From NCBI GenBank assembly GCA_028285025.1, contig JANQQH010000370.1, forward strand, positions 1 through 9,893: a stretch of 9,893 nt of DNA, given 5' to 3'. The notes under the pieces were generated by a model, which saw only the letters and a program-made list of their open reading frames with translations, was not told the DNA's origin and ran no database searches. Positions 7,120 to 9,893 of the stretch are shown one piece after another. Within the stretch, counting starts at the first letter, position 1. Every line of letters starts with the position of its first letter. This DNA comes from Hyphomicrobiaceae bacterium (GTDB lineage: Bacteria > Pseudomonadota > Alphaproteobacteria > Rhizobiales > HXMU1428-3). The position numbers and the translations under genes are program-made.

Positions 7120-7755
7120 TTAAAACCTTTGCAAAAACTCTTGCAAATTTTTGGCGCACCAGTGAGGCTCAATCATTGGCAAAGTGTGCGGTGCTGTCTC
7201 ATGCCAGATGATTTGGTCTGGCTGCCATTGGGTTTCAGTGACTTGGCTTGGCACGATTTTATCCTTTTTGCTGGCAAGAATGCATTTTGAACAAGTTAGG
7301 TTGGGTCCGTTAGAGCTCAATTGCCACTTGGCCAACCAGTTCAACCCCTCTAACAAGCGACTTTGATTAAGTTTGTCAGCCTCTGGCTTGCCAGGAACCC
7401 CAGCTTGACGCCAAAAATGACTGAGCTGGGCGACTGGTTTTTTCTCGATGCCGCGTTGCATGAGCTGTAAGGTTTTCTGATCAGCACATTGGGTAAAATC
7501 GCTAAACCCGGCAATGGCAACAAAGCCTGTTAGATTTAATGGCTTCTCTTGCAGAAACTTGAGCACCCATAGGCTGCCAAGTGAATGGCCGATATAAATG
7601 GCTGGTTCTGACCACTCCTGCCAATTAGTTTTTCCGCCTGCAATAAAGCCAAGATCAATGGTGTGACAGTCATGTGTTGCCAGCGCAGATATCATTGGGT
7701 CCCACATGGTGCTGTTTAGGCCCCAGCCATGGACGAAGACCAAGGGAATGCTCAT
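7120..7755 (-). CDS. BioH-like alpha/beta-hydrolase in the biotin operon
   Basis: Cytoplasmic alpha/beta-fold hydrolase of 211 residues. It begins with the oxyanion block FVHGWGLNSTMW (7-18), has the nucleophile elbow IGHSLGS (Ser58), Asp165 in KKDKIVP and His190 in APHTLPM, a complete Ser-Asp-His triad. HGWGLN followed by a Trp matches E. coli BioH (HGWGLNAEVW), the esterase that removes the methyl group from pimeloyl-ACP methyl ester. Its ATG overlaps the bioF stop codon (ATGA, 7755-7752), so the two are translationally coupled, which supports a biotin role. It is shorter than E. coli BioH (about 256), with a reduced region between Ser58 and Asp165 where the cap lies. It lacks the look of the BioG family. 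The substrate assignment is inference from context. Confidence 0.8.
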   Translation of the reverse strand: MSIPLVFVHGWGLNSTMWDPMISALATHDCHTIDLGFIAGGKTNWQEWSEPAIYIGHSLGSLWVLKFLQEKPLNLTGFVAIAGFSDFTQCADQKTLQLMQRGIEKKPVAQLSHFWRQAGVPGKPEADKLNQSRLLEGLNWLAKWQLSSNGPNLTCSKCILASKKDKIVPSQVTETQWQPDQIIWHETAPHTLPMIEPHWCAKNLQEFLQRF

Positions 7756-8930
7756 TGCCCTGCCCCGCTCGTTTGTTTGTAGGTTTTCAATGCGCCGATC
7801 AGCTTATCCATATCCTCCTGACTATGGGCAGCGGAAAAGGCAAAGCGTAAACGGGCTGTCCCTTTGGGCACAGTGGGGGGGCGGATGGCGCTGGCCCAGA
7901 GGCCTTTTGATTTTAGGTTTTCAGAAAGGTCTAGAGCGGCTTGGCTCGATCCGACAATGAGGGGCACGATTTGGGTTTGGGAGGCGCCTGTGTCGAAGCC
8001 TACAGCTTGCATTTCTTGGCGAAAGTTGGCGGCATGGTTGGCAACCGTTTGGCGCTCTTGGTCCAGATCGGGCAATAGATCAAGAGCCGCGTTAATCGCG
8101 CCCAAAGTTGCTGGTGGCAAGGCGGTTGAATAAATCAGCCCGCCGCAGCGTTGGATTAAATAGTCAATCATTGTTTGGCTTGCAGCTACATAGGCGCCAA
8201 AGCTGCCACACGCTTTTGAAAATGTGCCGATAACCATATCAGCTTTACTGCCCAGCCCCTTACCGCCTTCTCCTAACACACCAAAGCCATGGGCATCATC
8301 TGCAATCAACATCGCCTCATTTGCTTGGCAGACATCGGCGAGCTGATCCATTGGCGCCCTATCTCCATCCATACTGAAAACCGTTTCTGTTAAGCAAAAG
8401 CGAGGGTGTTCTGGGTCACTGGCTTTCAGCAAATTTTCGGCATGTTCGACATCTAAATGGCGATAACGGCTCTGCCTGACGCCAGCCGCTTTGCATCCAA
8501 AATGCATACTGGCATGGTTTAATTTATCGCTCACAACGGTGGGGGGGTGCTTTAAAACTGTTTTGTCAAACAAAGCTTGCAACACTGTTCCGTTCGCCTG
8601 AAAACCAGAGGCCAACACCAGGGCGGCCTCTTTTCCTTTCAGCTTGGCAATTTTGGCTTCTATCTCTTGAAACGGGCTTAAATTTCCCGTCACCAACCGC
8701 GAGGCACCGCTGCCATTGCCATAGCGGGCAGCAAAGTCTTGAGCCCCTTCACTCAATTTAGGGTGAGATTTAAGGCCTAAATAATCATTTGAGGAGAAAT
8801 TTATATAGGTGGCCCCGTTAACTTTAAGGGTGGCACCTTGGCCCGGCTCAACAAAAATAAGCTTGCGGGACAAATTTTTCTCATGGTAATTGGTCAAAAA
8901 TGTCTTATAAACGGTTTCAAATGATTTCAT
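7752..8930 (-). CDS. bioF: 8-amino-7-oxononanoate synthase
   Basis: PLP-dependent enzyme of the alpha-oxoamine synthase family that condenses L-alanine with pimeloyl-ACP (or pimeloyl-CoA) to 8-amino-7-oxononanoate, the first step of biotin ring assembly. It has 392 residues, close to 384 in E. coli. Visible motifs are FSSNDYLGL (45-53), GSGASRLVTG (73-82), His139 in KLNHAS that stacks on PLP, the DDAHGFGVLGEGG block (211-223), and the Schiff-base Lys239 in GTFSKACGS. The related 2-amino-3-ketobutyrate ligase (Kbl) is an alternative, but the divergent bioB and coupled esterase favour BioF. The ATG at 8930 has no clear ribosome site. The stop TGA overlaps the next gene's ATG by four bases (ATGA). 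Confidence 0.95.
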   Translation of the reverse strand: MKSFETVYKTFLTNYHEKNLSRKLIFVEPGQGATLKVNGATYINFSSNDYLGLKSHPKLSEGAQDFAARYGNGSGASRLVTGNLSPFQEIEAKIAKLKGKEAALVLASGFQANGTVLQALFDKTVLKHPPTVVSDKLNHASMHFGCKAAGVRQSRYRHLDVEHAENLLKASDPEHPRFCLTETVFSMDGDRAPMDQLADVCQANEAMLIADDAHGFGVLGEGGKGLGSKADMVIGTFSKACGSFGAYVAASQTMIDYLIQRCGGLIYSTALPPATLGAINAALDLLPDLDQERQTVANHAANFRQEMQAVGFDTGASQTQIVPLIVGSSQAALDLSENLKSKGLWASAIRPPTVPKGTARLRFAFSAAHSQEDMDKLIGALKTYKQTSGAGQ

Positions 8931-8952
8931 TGGCTTTTTGGGGATGTTATTT

Positions 8953-8964
8953 TGTTTCCAAACA
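8953..8964. promoter_or_regulatory. Small dyad in the bioF/bioB divergent control region, possible operator
   Basis: TGTTT-CC-AAACA (8953-8964) is a 12-base dyad centred almost exactly in the 59 bases between the bioF start (8930) and the bioB start (8990). That interval must contain both promoters, so a protein bound here could control both genes. It matches neither the long E. coli BirA operator nor the alphaproteobacterial BioR box (TTATMKATAA) as I know them. Five-base arms are short, so this is only a candidate. Confidence 0.25.
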
Positions 8965-8989
8965 GCGTTTTAGCACGAATTAGAGACTT

Positions 8990-9893
8990 ATGGACGATTT
9001 TACACCAGCTTCACATGACGACGAGCCAACTTTAAGCGAGCCTTTGCAACAAACACGCCCTAGAAATGCCCTCATCCGCCATGATTGGCAAACAGATGAG
9101 ATTGTGGCTTTGCTCGAAAGCCCGCTGATGGAACTCCTCTATAAGGCGCAAACGATCCATCGTCAATTTCATGAAGATGGCAGCGTGCAATTGGCCAGCC
9201 TTTTGAGCATTAAAACGGGTGCCTGCCCGGAAGATTGTAAATATTGCCCGCAATCGGCCCACTACACCAAAAAGACCGGTTTGCAAAAACAACCGCTATT
9301 GCCAGTGGATGATGTGTTGGCAAAGGCAACAAAAGCCAAAGAGGCCGGCGCGACCCGGTTTTGCATGGGCGCGGCGTGGCGCAATGTGCGTGACGGAGAG
9401 GCCTTTGACCAAGTGGTGGATATGGTCCAGGGTGTCACCGATATGGGGATGGAAGCGTGTGTGACTTTAGGCATGCTGACAGAGCCGCAAGCTGAACGGC
9501 TTAAAGAAGCTGGGCTTGTCTCTTATAATCACAATATTGATACCTCGCCTGAATTTTACAGTGAGATCATCACTACCCGTACCTTTGAGGATCGGTTAGA
9601 TACCATTTCTAACGTGCAAAAAGCCGGTATCTCTTTATGCTCTGGCGGCATCATCGGCATGGGTGAGACCATTGTTGACCGGGCTCGCATGCTGGAAGTT
9701 CTGGCCAATCTGGACCCGCACCCAGGTTCTGTGCCAATTAACGCGCTGGTGCCTGTGGCTGGCACGCCGCTTGAGAAAAATAAGCGCGTAGATTCAATTG
9801 AGCTTGTGCGCATGGTCGCCACGGCCCGGATCTTAATGCCAAAGGCGCGTGTTCGTTTGTCCGCAGGTCGGGAGAATTTGAACGATGAGGCTC
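8990..9893 (+). CDS. bioB: Biotin synthase BioB, N-terminal 301 residues (cut by window edge)
   Basis: Radical-SAM enzyme that inserts sulfur into dethiobiotin, the last step of biotin synthesis. My translation from the ATG at 8990 shows the 4Fe-4S motif CPEDCKYC (Cys79, 83, 86) and the auxiliary 2Fe-2S ligands: Cys125 in RFCMGAAW, Cys157 in MEACVTLGM, Cys217 in [12 protein letters not shown] and Arg289 in VRLSAGREN. Spacings 157-217-289 equal those of E. coli (128-188-260). [12 protein letters not shown] is also present. The N-terminus is about 26 residues longer than E. coli BioB (Cys53 there), acidic and unconserved; the next in-frame Met is residue 47, so the start is probably right despite a weak AGAGA ribosome site. 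About 45 or more C-terminal residues lie beyond the window. It is transcribed away from bioF. Confidence 0.97.
   Translation, partial: MDDFTPASHDDEPTLSEPLQQTRPRNALIRHDWQTDEIVALLESPLMELLYKAQTIHRQFHEDGSVQLASLLSIKTGACPEDCKYCPQSAHYTKKTGLQKQPLLPVDDVLAKATKAKEAGATRFCMGAAWRNVRDGEAFDQVVDMVQGVTDMGMEACVTLGMLTEPQAERLKEAGLVSYNHNIDTSPEFYSEIITTRTFEDRLDTISNVQKAGISLCSGGIIGMGETIVDRARMLEVLANLDPHPGSVPINALVPVAGTPLEKNKRVDSIELVRMVATARILMPKARVRLSAGRENLNDEA

Noticed and set aside
1..9893. tRNA or rRNA genes, CRISPR arrays, insertion sequences, attachment sites
   Set aside because: No cloverleaf, spaced repeat array, transposase or flanking inverted repeats were seen; the window is almost fully accounted for by housekeeping genes.

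Overview
The window reads as ordinary chromosomal DNA of an alphaproteobacterium with moderate GC content. The gene string dgtpase - argS - SPOR-domain protein - nagZ on one strand, with erpA and xth divergent from it, is an arrangement I know from alphaproteobacteria. The protein sequences also have that flavour (class-2 dGTPase-like protein, alphaproteobacterial ArgRS signature around HVGH). The exact order or genus cannot be told from the sequence alone.

Layout. Positions 1-5761 hold four genes on the minus strand. They are transcribed in the order dgt-like (5761-4556), argS (4501-2729), a SPOR-domain membrane protein (2659-926), a clear intrinsic terminator (864-890), then nagZ (773 to beyond position 1, cut by the window edge). 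From a short divergent control region (about 5804-5895) erpA (5896-6234) and xth (6310-7092) run on the plus strand. Converging on xth is a minus-strand pair, bioF (8930-7752) overlapping a BioH-like esterase (7755-7120). bioB starts on the plus strand at 8990, divergent from bioF, and is cut by the right edge. There is no gene-free stretch over 300 bases, and no mobile element, RNA gene or CRISPR array was seen.

How they fit together. The left block mixes nucleotide and translation housekeeping (dGTPase, arginyl-tRNA synthetase) with cell-wall functions (a septal-peptidoglycan-binding SPOR protein and the muropeptide N-acetylglucosaminidase NagZ). The right block is biotin synthesis: an esterase that could free pimeloyl-ACP, BioF for the first ring-forming step, and BioB for the last. 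BioB is an Fe-S radical-SAM enzyme, so the nearby Fe-S carrier ErpA is functionally related, though it is not in the same transcription unit.

The two things most worth attention are both in the left block. First, argS, normally essential, carries an in-frame amber codon (4042-4040 on the minus strand) between its two catalytic signature motifs, with perfect reading frame on both sides. Second, the SPOR protein has a roughly 290-residue N-terminal cytoplasmic region made largely of Gln, Tyr, Gly, Asn and Ala, with no Lys or Arg from residue 6 to 298, a prion-like composition. No clearly new multi-gene system is visible.
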